A DNA stretch of 7,239 bases, taken from contig JALVWV010000280.1 in NCBI GenBank assembly GCA_027023145.1, positions 1-7,239 of the forward strand, read 5' to 3'. Below, piece after piece: positions 7,005 through 7,239 of the stretch (position 1 is its first letter; each line of letters starts with the position of its first letter). The DNA is from Campylobacteraceae bacterium (GTDB lineage Bacteria; Campylobacterota; Campylobacteria; Campylobacterales; Sulfurovaceae). Under the pieces are notes generated by a model, which did no database searches, was not told the DNA's origin, and saw only the letters and a list, made by a program, of their open reading frames with translations. The translations under genes and the position numbers were made by a program.

Positions 7005-7061
7005 AATATCTCTTTCAAAACATGAAATAATTCACAGGAGTTCCAACAAGAATCGTCTTCA

Positions 7062-7070
7062 TGTGAATAA
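7062..7070 (-). promoter_or_regulatory. Best-match DnaA box TTATTCACA
   Basis: On the minus strand this is TTATTCACA, an exact match to the general TTATNCACA DnaA box and the only one in the window with no mismatch. It lies 57 bp upstream of the dnaA start, just downstream of the candidate dnaA -10. Confidence 0.8.
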
Positions 7071-7078
7071 CTGGGTGA

Positions 7079-7084
7079 ATTTTA
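7079..7084 (-). promoter_or_regulatory. Candidate dnaA promoter, -10 TAAAAT
   Basis: TAAAAT on the minus strand, with a start expected near 7072 and a leader of about 68 nt to the dnaA ATG. The DnaA box at 7074-7082 overlaps it, so bound DnaA would block the polymerase. There is no clear -35. A TATAAA further upstream (near 7109-7114) is a weaker alternative. Confidence 0.35.
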
Positions 7085-7096
7085 TCGAAAACAAGC

Positions 7097-7102
7097 TAAA
7101 AT
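7097..7102 (+). promoter_or_regulatory. Candidate ruvC promoter, -10 TAAAAT
   Basis: TAAAAT on the plus strand inside the small palindrome GCTAAAATAGC (7095-7105). A start near 7109 would give a leader of about 48 nt that includes four DnaA boxes (7120-7160). No -35 is evident. It would be divergent from the candidate dnaA promoter only about 13 bp away, so the two could compete. Confidence 0.35.
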
Positions 7103-7130
7103 AGCACATTTATACGCCATGTGAATAGAG

Positions 7131-7148
7131 TTTTTCACAGGTGAAAAA
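7131..7148. repeat. Palindromic DnaA-box pair before ruvC
   Basis: TTTTTCAC (7131-7138), AG, GTGAAAAA (7141-7148): a perfect 8-bp inverted repeat with a 2-bp centre, formed by two DnaA boxes meeting at their CAC ends. It ends one base before the ruvC ribosome site (GAGG 7149-7152). It may bind two DnaA molecules in opposing orientation, or form a small hairpin in the ruvC leader. Confidence 0.75.
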
Positions 7149-7156
7149 GAGGGTGA

Positions 7157-7239
7157 ATGATTATATTGGGAATAGACCCCGGAAGCCGAAATCTTGGGTA
7201 TTGCTTACTTGAATATGATGGCCATAAAATGCGACTGGT
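7157..7239 (+). CDS. ruvC: Holliday junction resolvase RuvC, N-terminal fragment, 3' end beyond window
   Basis: RuvC cuts Holliday junctions made during recombination, working with the RuvAB branch-migration motor. Only 27 complete codons are in the window. They begin MIILGIDPGSRNLGYCLLEY, the first strand of the RNase H-like fold, with the first catalytic acidic residue at Asp7 in the GIDPGS signature. Full-length RuvC is about 155-175 residues, so most of the protein is outside. The ATG at 7157 has GAGG (7149-7152) 4 nt upstream. The start codon itself lies inside a DnaA box (7152-7160). It is divergent from dnaA across 152 bp; the same neighbours are known at other Campylobacterota origins. 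Confidence 0.93.
   Translation, partial: MIILGIDPGSRNLGYCLLEYDGHKMRL

Larger units (their letters stand above)
7005..7156. promoter_or_regulatory. oriC1-like region: dnaA-ruvC intergenic DnaA-box cluster
   Basis: This 152-bp gap between divergent dnaA and ruvC has seven TTCAC-core boxes, the last running 4 bp into ruvC. By strand: 7028-7036 TAATTCACA (+), 7062-7070 TTATTCACA (-), 7074-7082 AAATTCACC (-), 7120-7128 CTATTCACA (-), 7131-7139 TTTTTCACA (+), 7140-7148 TTTTTCACC (-) and 7152-7160 TCATTCACC (-). Chance would give about 0.3. A ruvC-dnaA cluster paired with a dnaA-dnaN cluster is the bipartite origin known from Sulfurimonas, Wolinella and Arcobacter. Both the dnaA and ruvC promoters must lie in this gap. 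Confidence 0.88.

Overview
This window looks like the chromosomal replication-origin region of a Campylobacterota (Epsilonproteobacteria) bacterium, most likely a free-living Sulfuricurvum/Sulfurimonas-type organism. The phylum call rests on three things. The dnaA gene is flanked on both sides by intergenic clusters of DnaA boxes built on a TTCAC core, which is the bipartite origin style described for this group. The order is ruvC / dnaA / dnaN, and pyrG and recJ are adjacent. ThrS is short at its N-terminus. The genus-level guess is inference only.

Layout, left to right: the first 375 codons of thrS (minus strand, running off the left edge); a 61-bp gap with a likely thrS promoter; recJ, pyrG and dnaN (all minus strand, 1-nt overlap and 10-nt gap, so a probable dnaN-pyrG-recJ operon); a 184-bp dnaN-dnaA intergenic region (oriC2-like) with five DnaA boxes, a TAG-repeat that resembles a DnaA-trio, and AT-rich flanks; dnaA (minus strand); a 152-bp dnaA-ruvC intergenic region (oriC1-like) with seven DnaA boxes, the last of which overlaps the ruvC start; and the first 27 complete codons of ruvC (plus strand, running off the right edge). 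No stretch above 300 bases lacks a gene. I see no mobile element, CRISPR array, tRNA or rRNA.

The genes form a replication and nucleotide theme: DnaA opens the origin, DnaN is the sliding clamp, PyrG makes CTP, RecJ and RuvC act in recombination and repair, and ThrS charges tRNA-Thr. All recognised proteins keep their key catalytic residues and show no frameshift.

The most interesting material is in the two intergenic regions. The dnaN side of oriC2 has two abutting DnaA boxes pointing into a short spacer, five TAG trinucleotides and an AT-rich stretch, which is the arrangement of a basal origin unwinding element. Two further oddities are that pyrG, not gyrB, follows dnaN, and that base composition shifts strongly along the window: AT-rich at dnaA, dnaN and the start of pyrG, GC-rich at the end of pyrG, recJ and thrS.
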